Shown: positions 11,079-20,945 of the stretch, piece after piece
Position numbering within the stretch: the first letter of the stretch is position 1
Layout of the letters: each line of letters begins with the position of its first letter
Assembly (NCBI RefSeq): GCF_000003195.3
Contig: NC_012876.2
Location: forward strand, 47,859,276-47,923,275
DNA length: 64,000 nucleotides
Reading direction: 5' to 3'
Source: Sorghum bicolor
Lineage: Eukaryota; Streptophyta; Magnoliopsida; Poales; Poaceae
Made by a program: the position numbers and the translations under genes
Notes under the pieces: model-generated
Databases searched by the model: none
Told to the model about the DNA's origin: nothing
What the model saw: the letters and a program-made list of their open reading frames with translations, nothing else

Positions 11079-11085
11079 ACTTACC
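11079..11085 (-). promoter_or_regulatory. Conserved splice donor in A's 5' LTR
   Basis: GGTAAGT on the coding strand, a full match to the donor consensus. The same heptamer sits at the same relative position in LTRs B (21432-21426), G (51110-51104) and C (61307-61313), and in A's other LTR (979-973), although surrounding sequence differs. This supports a selected site. Confidence 0.7.
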
Positions 11086-14000
11086 CGATGGGAAAAGAGG
11101 AGAACTTAGGGATGCAGGCTTAGGGTAGACAAGGGGTGGCTGAGCAAGGAGCCAAAGTGTTTTGCGTAAAAAGCTTACTAGTAGTGCATCCTTATTTTCA
11201 AGTTTTACCCCCGAATTCCTCCCTCGCAGAGGCCGAGGAGTTCGAGGACAGTCTAACTGGTTGTTCCCCACAGACGAATCCGTGAGTTCCTAGTCCTATC
11301 ATAAAGTATTATTTATCGATGGCCATAGCTTCATGTCGCTATGAGTCCGGGAATTGGGATCCGAACCTCATGGGACATTTTCCCCTTTCTCATGTTATCA
11401 TTCAGTTGCATATTTAACTACGATGAGGGTCGAAGGAATTGAGTCTCCCAATCGGGGAGCAACGACGATTCGAATCGCTTAGCAATCCAGCTGGAGTTCC
11501 TAACCACCCGACATATGTAGAACCAAATCTTGCATATATCAACCCAAATCAAGCTCTCCCCAAATTTGACCAGGTTCGCGGCACCCGAGAGCACAGTACT
11601 CCACCATCCTACAGCCGATCTAGATGTTTTCCGGTCATCTCAGATCCGTAAGGTGGGTACACACTACTCTCGCCATCTTTCCACTCCCAGTGCGCGAGTA
11701 GCTGTTCGCGTCGAGGGATCACAAGACCGGGCTTACCGAGGGCAAGTGGCTAGTACTATAAATTCTCAACCCAGCAGGCCATCAACGGAACGGTCCTTAA
11801 TCAACACAGTCGGAGACACTACTTTAAGACTCCATTCTTAGAGCAAGTCCACCGACCGGTCTCAAATTGAAACATCATTGATCGTAAGTGTATCCCACAA
11901 CAACCCTTCAAACTTTCTTGTTTAAAAACCTATCTAGTAGCAGGGCTAAGCATCGCTACGCAGTTTTAAAATAAAACAGGTGTCAAGGACAGGATACAGA
12001 TATCAAGGTAGTAAATGCAGCAAGTAGGTTAACCCAATTCTCAACTATCTAATGCAGCATTTTCAATTCATAAGTGACAAAAGATTTAAAACATCCAAGG
12101 AGGGGTTAATGCATCCGGGGCTTGCCTTGGTTGCAGGGCAGAGAGGGACCCTCGGAGACTTCCCAAGTCTCGGATCCGACTTCCTCGAACGGAGCACCGA
12201 CCTCGGGGTTCGGTTCAACGGGCGCTCCTTCGGTCACGGACACTATACGCAAAATGATGAATGCTCATGATATGCGTATGACAAATATGCAAGAAGGACC
12301 AAATCGAGTACAACTCGCCTTCTTGATGCAATACAGAATTATCGCTAAATAAAGTTGCTTAATAACTTAATGATTTTACCCAAGAGGTTGCATCTGTAAA
12401 CTAAGACTTTATTTTAATTCATACTTATCTTAATTTAGTTAATTATTAATCCTAATTACCTTAATTAACTCTTAACTAATTACTAATGACAGTAATTAAG
12501 CATTAAGGCTAAACAATAATTAAATGCCAAAGGTCATTAGGGTTAATGACCTCAGGTCATCACACAATCCAAAATCACTCAACCCTAATTATGAGGATCT
12601 AAATAATCACTATTTAATTATTTTGGAATTATTATTTAAGTGCTAAATAAGGGTTTATTAATATTTTAAACCAACATTATCCAAATGCCACCAAATTTTG
12701 TGTGGAGCCAGGGAATAATATTCAGAGGCATCTCACAATTTTTGGTGATTTTTGGACATACTAATAAATTATTAAAATTCATCAAAGCCTTATTTGGTAA
12801 TTAAAAGAGCCAATTTTCATATCCTGGCAAATTAACATAAAACAGAGCCTAATATTTTTCTTGGGTTCTAACTATTTCAGGGAATTTATACAAAAATTTT
12901 CATCATTTTTGGATCACTACAAAATTTATAACATAAATTCAAACATCAAGCAATTTTAATCAAAAAGGAAAAAGAAAAAAAAACAGCGCAGCGGGCGGCC
13001 TGGAAACTGGGCCGCAGGCCGGCCCACACGCGCTCGGCCTGCACCCGCGCTGTGCGCGCTCGCGCCCTCGCCTCCCCTCAGGACGTCGCTGACAGCGGGC
13101 CCTCGCTGTCAGCTCCGTCTTCAACCTCCGGCCGGCCGAATCGATGGCGCGACCGAGCCATCCGTGCCTCCTCTGCTTCTCGTGACCTGCTGGTCGCGTT
13201 CTCCCTTCCAAGGCGCACCTCTGGATACCCTTCTCACCCCCTTTCTCCTCCCCTAACCCCCGCGACCACGGACACGGCGGACGGCCGCCTCGGCCGGGCA
13301 AACACCGGCCACTACGCTTGAGTAGAGCGCGAAGAGAGTAGCGCAAAAGCGACAGAGGCTCACCACGACTTCAACCGAGCAACAAACAGCCGCGGAGAGG
13401 CTTTGAGCGATGCTGGCCACGGTGGGATGCTTGCGGCGGCGCTTTGGCCGGAGCTGGAGAAGAGCGGCTCGGGAAAGGGCTCTGGTGGGTTAGTGCTTGC
13501 GCTTGGGGGCGCAACCGGTGGCGGAGCTCAAGGCGGAGTCGCTGGGGTGCTCAAATCGCGTGGAAAGGCAACGGAGAGGACGAATTTTGGCGGCGGATGG
13601 TGGTGGTCGGCGGTGAGGTTCAAAGGAAGAAAAAGAAGCACTCCGGCCGTCCGAGGCTTTATCCAAGCGGCGGAACAGGGGATGTGGATGAGGCCGTCCG
13701 CGCGAAGCACAGCAGCAAGCAGCTGCGTGGCCAGCTGCGTGGCGTCGCGCGCGGAGGCGGCTCTGCCGCGGCGGCAGAGCACCCCCCCTGCCAAACACTG
13801 TAGCAGGCCACATCCATACAGTTTGTCTTTTTGCGAAATCCGACCAAAATTTGAACTAAAGTCAAATTTCCACCAAAACAAAAGTTGTGCCAAATTTTGT
13901 AAGCTACAAATCATATTTAGGTGTCCCAAGCTGATTCCCAATGGAAAAAGGGTAATTTTGCCAAACAGTTTGAAAATCAAACTCAATTCAAAAGAAATTC

Positions 14001-14585
14001 AAATTTTTGAATTGGAGCAAATCAGGATTTCCAAAAATTACTTTTGATTTTGCATAACAACTTGAAAAACTCCCAACATGAAAGTTGCTCAACTTTTTGT
14101 GCTCTACAACTTTCATGTTGACCACTTTTCAAAATTCCAAATGTATTTTGAATTGGGGGTTTAAGTTGGAAAAGGGGACACTTTCTGGAAATCTGTATTT
14201 TCAAAATTACTTTGAATTTTGTATTGAAACTTCAAAAACTCAAAACACCAAAGTTGTACATCTTGCCAAGAGCTACAACTTTGCTTTTGAACTCAACCTC
14301 AAATTTTGCTTAGTTTTTGACTTATGAAAAAGGGGACAAATCTAGGATCCAGAATTCAGGGTTTTCCCCCCCTTAGCTTTTCGGAAAAATTCCACCCTAG
14401 GGTTTTTAGCAACCACACAAGCATCAACATCCCACAAAAACACACTCTACCTCCCTAAGCTCAAGCAACAAAAAAAATAAACTTGTTTTAAGTTGATGCA
14501 TACTAATGTGCTTTAACAAATATGATTTGCAATGCTCATGATGACATGATCCATTTTTAGTAACCGTAACATCAGGGATGTTACA

Positions 14586-14590
14586 AGAAT
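14586..14590. repeat. Target-site duplication of element A, right copy
   Basis: AGAAT, identical to 404-408, directly after the terminal ACA of A's right LTR. Confidence 0.95.
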
Positions 14591-15128
14591 ACATCGAGCT
14601 TAAGTCGACGAATTCCTAAGAACTCGTAGTAAAAAGGAAAATATGACGAAGTCATCGAAAAAGTAGGTACTGGAATATGAGTAAAAACTTGTGTTTGATT
14701 GATTGATCGATTGTTCATTACAAGGCCCTAGGGTCTACATTTATACCCTGCTCAAAGAGCTACAATCAGACATGACTAGGACTCAAATTCCAAACTAAAT
14801 GGAATCCGTATACAAAACAAATTTAAATAACTAAGGAAAACATAAAACTATCCCCTTGTAACCGACCGGGCCATCGCCACAGATCAATTGGCAATCTCCA
14901 TGCTTTCCTTCAGAACCATCGGCAGACCCCCTATTATGGCCATCGGCAAACACTAATACTGATCATTGGCACAAACACGTCACCACCTCTGGACTTAGTC
15001 ATATTCAATTGTCTCTTCATCAGCAATCACCTCCATCGGCAACTTCCCTGCAGACTTGTTACCGTTGCTCCATCTGCCGATCTATACTTTGCTGATCCCT
15101 GGGTACGTGTCTAAAAATAGTGTCATCA
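14591..15128 (-). repeat. 5' LTR of element J, part 2
   Basis: Continuation of the LTR interrupted by A. The sequence is AT-rich with repeated 'CATCGGCA'-like words (14870-15080). I place the outer edge at the CATCA ending at 15128 because a minus-strand LTR should begin TG there; this edge is not confirmed by a duplication because the partner end of J is outside the window. Confidence 0.4.
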
Positions 15129-15268
15129 ATATTGTTCTTATTCAATTCTACCATCTTTCCTATTTACACCTACCTATCTAACTAGGTTAAGTTAGAGCGT
15201 AGATCAGTTCTCCCGTTTCCCTGTGGATACGATAAAACCTTTAACCGAGTAAAAGCTACAACGGTATC
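15129..15268. other. Unassigned sequence between J and F
   Basis: 140 bases with no ORF that I recognise. The last third (GTGGATACGATAAAACC... to ACGGTATC) resembles a motif often seen in grass LTR elements, so this is probably the remnant of an older element into which F inserted. The five bases before F (GTATC, 15264-15268) are its candidate target duplication. Confidence 0.35.
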
Positions 15269-16300
15269 TGTCGGTGTTTTCCCCCCGGGGGGTCACACCA
15301 ATGAGTAAATTTGTATGCGTGCTCCCTTTCCCAGATGGTGATGCAAGAAGGCACAAAGATTTATCCTGGTTCGGGCCAGAGAATGCCCTACGTCCAGCGG
15401 GGGAGGGAAGTTTGTATTATCTTGCACCGAAGTGCTTGTACAGGGGCGAATACAAGCGTGGTATGAAGTGTGTAAGTTCTACTGCGTATGACCGTGGTGT
15501 TGCCTGTCTATCTATTCCCGGATCCTTCCTTTTATAGCTCCAAGGAGAGACCCAGGGTACATGTATAGGTGTCAGAGTAGGGGTCGATAGAAGCATGGAG
15601 CGCTGACCTACTCGAGGCTTCCGTACCGGCGTAGCCTCGAGCCGTCCCATCTCGGTAGGCTGGTAATGATTACGCGTGCCCCTGCATCCTGCTCTGCGCG
15701 CCGTCTGGGGCTGGTTCAACGGTCGCGCGCTTGTACGTCATGGCGGCAGATCCGGCGGGGTGGTTGTGGGTTGTCAGTCGACGCCTGGCTTGTCCCCAGG
15801 AAGGAACTACGTCCGGTCGAGGGTCGGACGCCGTGTAATGCCCTGATATCCAGAGCGCTGACCTTGGTTGTCTCGAGGGGGTTCCGATTAGATGGCCCGT
15901 CCTTGTTTCCCGCGTCCTGACACGCCCTGGGTCGTTTGGTGGGGAAGGCTGCAAAAAGAACGATGGGACGGGTGCCTGTTATCACGTCTCCCGTGACCAG
16001 TGTGTTAGGTGGGAATGCGGCGGGCGCATTAAATATCCTGGCTCTCGTGCGCGCGTCAGGCGACGGACAGTGTCCTTGCGCTCGACGCTCCTCGATTCGC
16101 TCGGGCCTGTTTCCGTATTCGACGATAGCTGGCGCTCGACCCTTGATCGATTCGCTCGACGCCATTTCCGTCTTCGAGGCTGCGGTCGTCGGTGGCTGTG
16201 CATATGTATGACCAGAGCGTCGAGTCGAGGGCCTCGACCTGCGTACAGATAATCTCGTTATGTGCATCGGTGAGGGTACCCCTTACTGATACCCTCGACA
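15269..16300 (-). repeat. 3' LTR of element F (1032 bp)
   Basis: Runs from TGTCGGTGTTTTCCCC to ACCCTCGACA and is the reverse complement of a sequence clearly related to E's LTR (39651-40697), with many differences. A TATA box (CTATAAAAGG on the minus strand) lies at 15537-15528. The U3 end opens with the GAGGGTA/TACCCTC inverted repeat (16272-16296). Confidence 0.9.
15528..15536 (-). promoter_or_regulatory. TATA box in F's LTR
   Basis: Minus strand TATAAAAGG, in the same context (GGAGCTATAAAAGGAAGG) as in E's LTR. It should drive the element's own transcript leftwards. Confidence 0.65.
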
Positions 16301-17228
16301 GTAGCCCCCGAGTCTCCATTCGAGCGCTAGCGCTCGAGTGGAGACTGTATTCTTGGGTCGAGTTTCTGTGGGGACGCGCGCGCGACCCCGCGGCGGTAGC
16401 CCCCGAGCCCTTGAAGGAGTTTTTGACTCCTTCGAGGGTTATATTGCCTAGCTCGCAGAGACGCTATCGACACCTGTGGTGGTAGGTTCTGATCGGCTCG
16501 TTTTGCGTGGGGGTTTCGACGTACTCTCGAGAGAGCGAGCGTCTCCCCCCAGATTGAGTTCCTAGAGGGTAGTCCAAGTGAGAACCTGTGCCCCTTTCGA
16601 CGGGGTCAGCTGTAGCCCGGAGGCATTCTCATGAAGCAAGGTCAACGTGGTCAAGGATACTGGTCTCATTCGATAGAGTCCAACGGCTCGAAGCCTCCCG
16701 TCGGGGGAAATCCTCTCGACTATCTCGACCCTACCTTGGACATCGCCAGCGAGACTTCAAGGCGGGCCTCGATCTCTGACTGCTCGCTGGGGATCCCTGA
16801 CTCTGGCGCTCGAGATCGGTTGTCGAACCCTTTCGGTGGGCCAGCCTGCGACCTCTTGAGGCTTTCGCGGATACGCCCCTTGGCTTACAAGGGAAGGAAG
16901 AGGCCGTGGCGGTTCACCTTTCTGCCCGTTGGGCGTGCCTTTTCAGGCGGGTGACGTTACGACACTGCGTCGGCGTGGAATTCGGAGCGTCCCGTCTGTG
17001 AAGAGGGGAAGGACTGTTAGATGGTGCATTTATGGGGGGAGTTACCTTATTTCTCGGATCTGTCCGTTGGCGGACTGCTGCCTATAAATACGCCGTGGTA
17101 GCGCCGCCGCTCTTTCTTCTTCCTTCCGCCTTCTTGCCTTCATCCTTTCGCTGCCTTAGCTCTCTCGTTGCCTTACGCACGCGTGCACCCCCTCGAGCGG
17201 TAGCGAATCCACCGTCCTTCCAATCAAG
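16301..17228. other. F: polypurine tract and region upstream of the antisense gene
   Basis: Begins with the tract at the LTR edge (minus strand CTCGGGGGCTAC, 16301-16312); the same 12-mer recurs at 16396-16407. No ORF is convincing here. The right end holds a promoter for the antisense gene: TATAAATA at 17083-17090, then a pyrimidine-rich leader (CTCTTTCTTCTTCCTTCC) and the ATG at 17229. Confidence 0.65.
17083..17090 (+). promoter_or_regulatory. TATA box of F's antisense gene
   Basis: TATAAATA, 146 bases before the gene's ATG, followed by a pyrimidine-rich stretch typical of plant leaders. It points away from the LTR, opposite to element transcription, so the gene would have its own promoter. 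Confidence 0.6.
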
Positions 17229-19319
17229 ATGCCTGTGACACTCGTCGCCGCCGACGACTGGCGCCCGTCGTCGATGACGGAGCGCCAGTTGCTAGAGCTT
17301 GAGAGTGAGGGACTCTTGCGCCGCCGCACCTCGCTGTCGTCGCCAGAGTGGATCGCGCCGTCGGCGGGCCACAGGGAGCCCCAGCCGCCTTAGGGCTACG
17401 TGGTGTCATTCGCCAAGTTCCACCGCCACGGCCTGGGCGCTCCCCCGAGCTGCTTCATGTGGGCCCTCTGCTTCCACTATGGGGTGGAGCTCCAGCACTT
17501 CTCCCCGAACGCCATCACCGTCGCGGCGGTCTTCGCCGTGGTGTGTGAGGGCTATCTGGGGATGACGCCCCACTGGGATCAGTGGCTCCACCTCTACAGG
17601 GGCGAGCTTTTCAACGCCCCCACCGGAACCACTGGCGTGAGGAAGCACGTGCGGGCCGGGTGCCTCAACCTGGTGCTGAAGACGAAGAAGACGGAGAGGC
17701 CACGTGAGTATATCCCGGTGGGGCTGTCGTCGAACCACGCTGGGTGGGACTCCCAGTGGTTCTACTTGAGGAACGACGACGGTCTCTTCCCCGCTTACAC
17801 GGGCCATCTGATTACAGAGCGCCCGGACAACTGGACATACGGCATCGTCCAAGAGCACAGTCGCGGCTCGACCCCCTCCTCGACGCCATGAGTAAGCTGC
17901 GCCTGGAGGGCCTGTCCGCCGCTCTCGTCCTCTCGGCCGTCCATCGTCGAAGGGTCCTCCCTTTGATGTCTCGGCCATTGAGGATGGACGAGATGGGGCT
18001 GGGCGTCTCGTCCCGAGATCTCGAGGCTTGCCGGATGTCCAACGTGGCTCTAGCGGATGATGAGATCGCTGCCTGGGTTAGGGCGGCCATCGCCGGTGAC
18101 TTTAAGTCGAAGCACGTCAACGGCTTCCCTATGAGGCCCGACGAAGGCTCGGTCGACCTGGTATGTTCTTTTCTCGCACATAGCTCCGATTCTAGATTTT
18201 CCTCGATCCTTTTTTAAACCTTCCTTTATTCTGGTAGGGACGTATTGATGTCCGGTCCTCGAGGCCCCCTGTGAAGGAGGACGAGGTCGATCGTGACAGA
18301 CGGCGCCAATCCGCCGGAAAGCTGAAGTCCGCCAAAGACTCTGCAAAGAAAGGGGAGAAAAATAAGAATCTCGACCGCCAAGCATTAGATGCGCATCGAG
18401 CTTAATCCAGGCAGAGGGGGGAGCCTCAGGAAGAATCCCCCAGCGAAGACGATGATGACGACGAGGACAGCGACGATTCCGAGGGGATGGCGTCTCGTCT
18501 TGACCGGATCCTCGAGGGTCCACCTCGAGGTGATGTCGATGCTCCCCGGACGAAGGCTCCGACGGAGGCTCCAGGCGGATCCCACCGCCCTTGCGCCGAC
18601 ACCCCTCCCGCGCCCGCGGCTGGTCAGGTCGCCCCGCGCCCTCCTCCCGTGCCCAAGACGGGTGGCCATGCTAGGTCCCAGGCGACGGGTCCATTGACCC
18701 GCGGTCGTGCCGCGGCCTCCGAGAAAGGCGAGACCGTCCGCAGGAGCGCCAGTCCTGGTGTCCGTCAAGCGGAGGATGCCGGGCCAAGGCTGGCGCCTGT
18801 CTTCGAGGTGTCTGGGACCTCGACGCAGGGTGGCTTGAGGCCCACCGGTCGGGGTACCGGTAGGCGAGCTGTTCTTCCCGTAGGGTAAGCTATTTGAAAT
18901 TGTGACTTTTGTCTTCCCATTCCCTCGTGTTTCCTTATATTCTGGTCTTTTCATGCTCGTTCCCCTCTTTTTAGGCTAAGGAGACGCTCGAGCAGGCCCA
19001 GCCCTCAATGGCGAAGAGGCTCAAGGCCGGAGTAGCCACTAAGGGGCCAGGTTTGTAGTTTATTTCTGGGTCTTGTGACGTTCTTATGTTGGTTATTACA
19101 GTGACCGACCTTCATTCTTCATTTCGCAGGCTCCTCCGACTATCAACCTCCGGCCGACGCTGAGAGTGCTCCGTCTCGTCCCGAGCCTACTCCGATGCCT
19201 TGATCGACGACGCGTAGGCTCCTGGAGAGAGGCTGGCCAAGCTATTTGAGCCTGAGGTGCTTCCTCCTGAGACTAGCTCAGGCGGAGGCGAGGGTGGTGA
19301 GGATCGTGCCATGGACTGA
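17229..19319 (+). pseudogene. Antisense additional ORF of F (Transposase_28-like)
   Basis: Starts MPVTLVAADDWRPSS at 17229. A TAG at 17391 interrupts the frame; the same frame then gives a conserved block (FHRHGLGAPPSCFMWALCFH, then VCEGYLGMTPHWDQW) like the 'putative gypsy type transposon' family (Pfam Transposase_28). A frameshift near 17865 shifts to the frame ending MRPDEGSVDL at 18160. An intron with GTATGT (18161) and TAG (18237) follows, then an acidic, basic and proline-rich segment, further introns, and a short C-terminus ending at TGA 19317-19319. Compared with E's gene it lacks the Q-rich and long coiled-coil part, a large internal deletion. The role of these genes is unknown. Confidence 0.75.
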
Positions 19320-19879
19320 GGCCTGCGAGCCTGCATAGGGTGCCTAGGACTCCTTATATAATACTTTGTTAATCCTGTTTTTAAGTGATACAGTATCTTT
19401 TGGTAATTGTTAAATGTTTATTTGTCTTTCCGCTTGAGGTCCTTTTATTTCTCTTTGCGCCTACGTATGTGTTCCTTGTTCGATTTTTCGTAAAAGACAG
19501 CTTCGATTACCTCGAGGGTGAGGGAGTGAGTAGAGTTTCCATGGCCCGGGGGCGTAGGAGTTCTCAGGCTCGTTATCCCTCAGCCCTTAAGGGGCTCGAG
19601 GCGCCTCAACTACTCGATCATGCGAGGTTTACTAAGTAAGAGAGAAATTTTTGGCTTTTTTCGACACTTGGGGGGGGGGGTCGCCCCCCTGGTAGCCCCC
19701 GAGGGGGTGTTGACTATGATGGGTCATAGTCGGCGCCCCCTTCTAACGTCGAGATTATGACTTGTAAAGCCTTGGTACAAAAAGAAGTTGGATGCTCGAG
19801 GGAAGGACTTCATCTATTCATGCATTCGTTTACAAAGTCACGGTACAAAATATATATAGGGACATAAAGTTTTGAGCTT
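19320..19879. other. F spacer between antisense gene and pol
   Basis: Convergent 3' region shared with E (47115-47670). It contains a run of ten G (about 19671-19680), and a third copy of the polypurine 12-mer (minus strand CTCGGGGGCTAC at 19703-19692). I see no gene. Confidence 0.6.
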
Positions 19880-20944
19880 CTAGGGGTAGAATCGACGTAG
19901 TTGTTCGATGTTCCATGCGTTGGTGAAGACCGCCCCCTTCTCGTCCGCTAACTTGTACGTTCCTGGCTTCAAAACCTCGGCCACCACGTACGGGCCTTCC
20001 CAAGGCGGAGTCAGCTTGTGGCGTCCTTGACTGCTTTGCCGTCGTCGTAGGACAAGGTCACCCACGTTTAAGTTCCTCTTGCGTACGTTCTTGTCGTGGT
20101 AGCGTCGAAGTTTCTGCTGGTATCTGGCAAAGTTGAGGAGGGCCATGTCTCGAGCCTCCTCAAGCTGGTCGACCGCGTTTTCTTGAGTCTCCTTATTTGA
20201 TTGCTCGTTGTACGCTTTGAGTCGAGGGGACCCATACTCGAGGTCTGTGGGGAGGACAGCCTCAGAGCCGTAGACCATGAAGAATGGGGTGAATTTTGTG
20301 GCCCTGCTCGGTGTTGTCCTTAAGCTCCATAGGACCGAGGAAAGCTCCTCGACCCACTTCTTGCCGAATTTCTTCAAGCGATTGTAGATCCTTGGTTTGA
20401 GTCCTTGCAAAATCATGCCGTTGGCACCCTCGACCTGGCCGTTAGTTCGAGGGTGGGCCACTGCCGACCAGTTCACACGGATGTGATGCTGATCGCAGAA
20501 GACCAAGAACTTTTTGCCGGTGAACTGAGTGCCGTTGTCGGTGATGATGACGTTGGGAATCCCAAACTGGTGGATGATGTCGGTGAAGAAAAGGACGGCT
20601 TGCTCGGAGCGGATGTTGGTGATGGGTCGAGCCTCGATCCATTTGGAGAATTTGTCGATGGCCACCAGCAAGTGGGTGTACCCTCCTTTCGCCTTTTGTA
20701 AGGGCCCAACTAAGTCGAGCCCCCACACCGCAAATGGCCATGTAATGGGGATCATCTGAAGAGCGTGGGTGGGCAAGTGCGTCTGTTTGGCATAGAACTG
20801 GCACCCATGACATGAGCGTACGAGCTCGATGGCATCTGCTACGGCCGTTAGCCAGTAGAAGCCTTGTCGAAAAGTGTTCCCTACGAGGGTCCGTGGAGTA
20901 GCATGGTGGCCACAAGCCCCCGAGTGTAGGTCCTCGAGTAGTTT
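19880..20944 (-). pseudogene. Integrase C-terminal part of F's pol
   Basis: The frame is open from the B junction leftwards to TAA at the end of RRFYP. It covers the end of the zinc finger (HxxxC-type, CHGC), and a complete D-D-35-E core: WGLDLVGP, ITDNGTQF and GQVEGANGMI, followed by the C-terminal domain. It is nearly identical to E's integrase, with a few substitutions such as R to G after the catalytic E. The N-terminal portion was separated by B's insertion. No chromodomain is present, as expected for Tat-type elements. Confidence 0.9.
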
Positions 20945-20945
20945 C

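Larger units (their letters stand above)
409..14585 (-). mobile_element. Complete Tekay/Del-type LTR retrotransposon A
   Basis: A full-length element of 14.2 kb on the minus strand: 5' LTR (10515-14585), primer site, upstream gene, gag, pol with chromodomain, polypurine tract, 3' LTR (409-4480), and AGAAT duplications outside. Chromodomain, iMet-like primer site and domain order PR-RT-RH-INT place it among chromoviruses, most likely the Tekay (Del) clade. I count about 13 substitutions and one 1-base indel between the LTRs, which at 1.3e-8 per site per year (the usual grass rate) is roughly 0.1 million years. Gag-pol is one frame broken by two TAG codons, so A probably cannot move on its own now. 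It sits inside the LTR of element J. Confidence 0.95.
10515..14585 (-). repeat. 5' LTR of element A (4071 bp)
   Basis: Near-identical partner of 409-4480. The single missing base is a T beside the C-run near 13790. It should hold the promoter; I could not place a TATA box with confidence. In element orientation the GC island (about 13810-12985) precedes an AT-rich leader and the splice donor at 11084. Confidence 0.95.
15269..20945 (-). mobile_element. Tat-type LTR retrotransposon F, 3' part
   Basis: Minus-strand element of the same family as E: 3' LTR (15269-16300), polypurine tract, a long antisense gene (17229-19319, plus strand), a spacer, and the C-terminal part of integrase (20944-19880). 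The LTR, gene order and integrase all match E. At 20946 it is cut by the LTR of element B, inside the integrase zinc-finger region. The 5' portion is not in the window. Confidence 0.85.

Noticed and set aside
15716..16267. Minus-strand ORF of 183 codons in F's LTR
   Set aside because: It lies within the LTR, is not kept in E's LTR, and has no domain.
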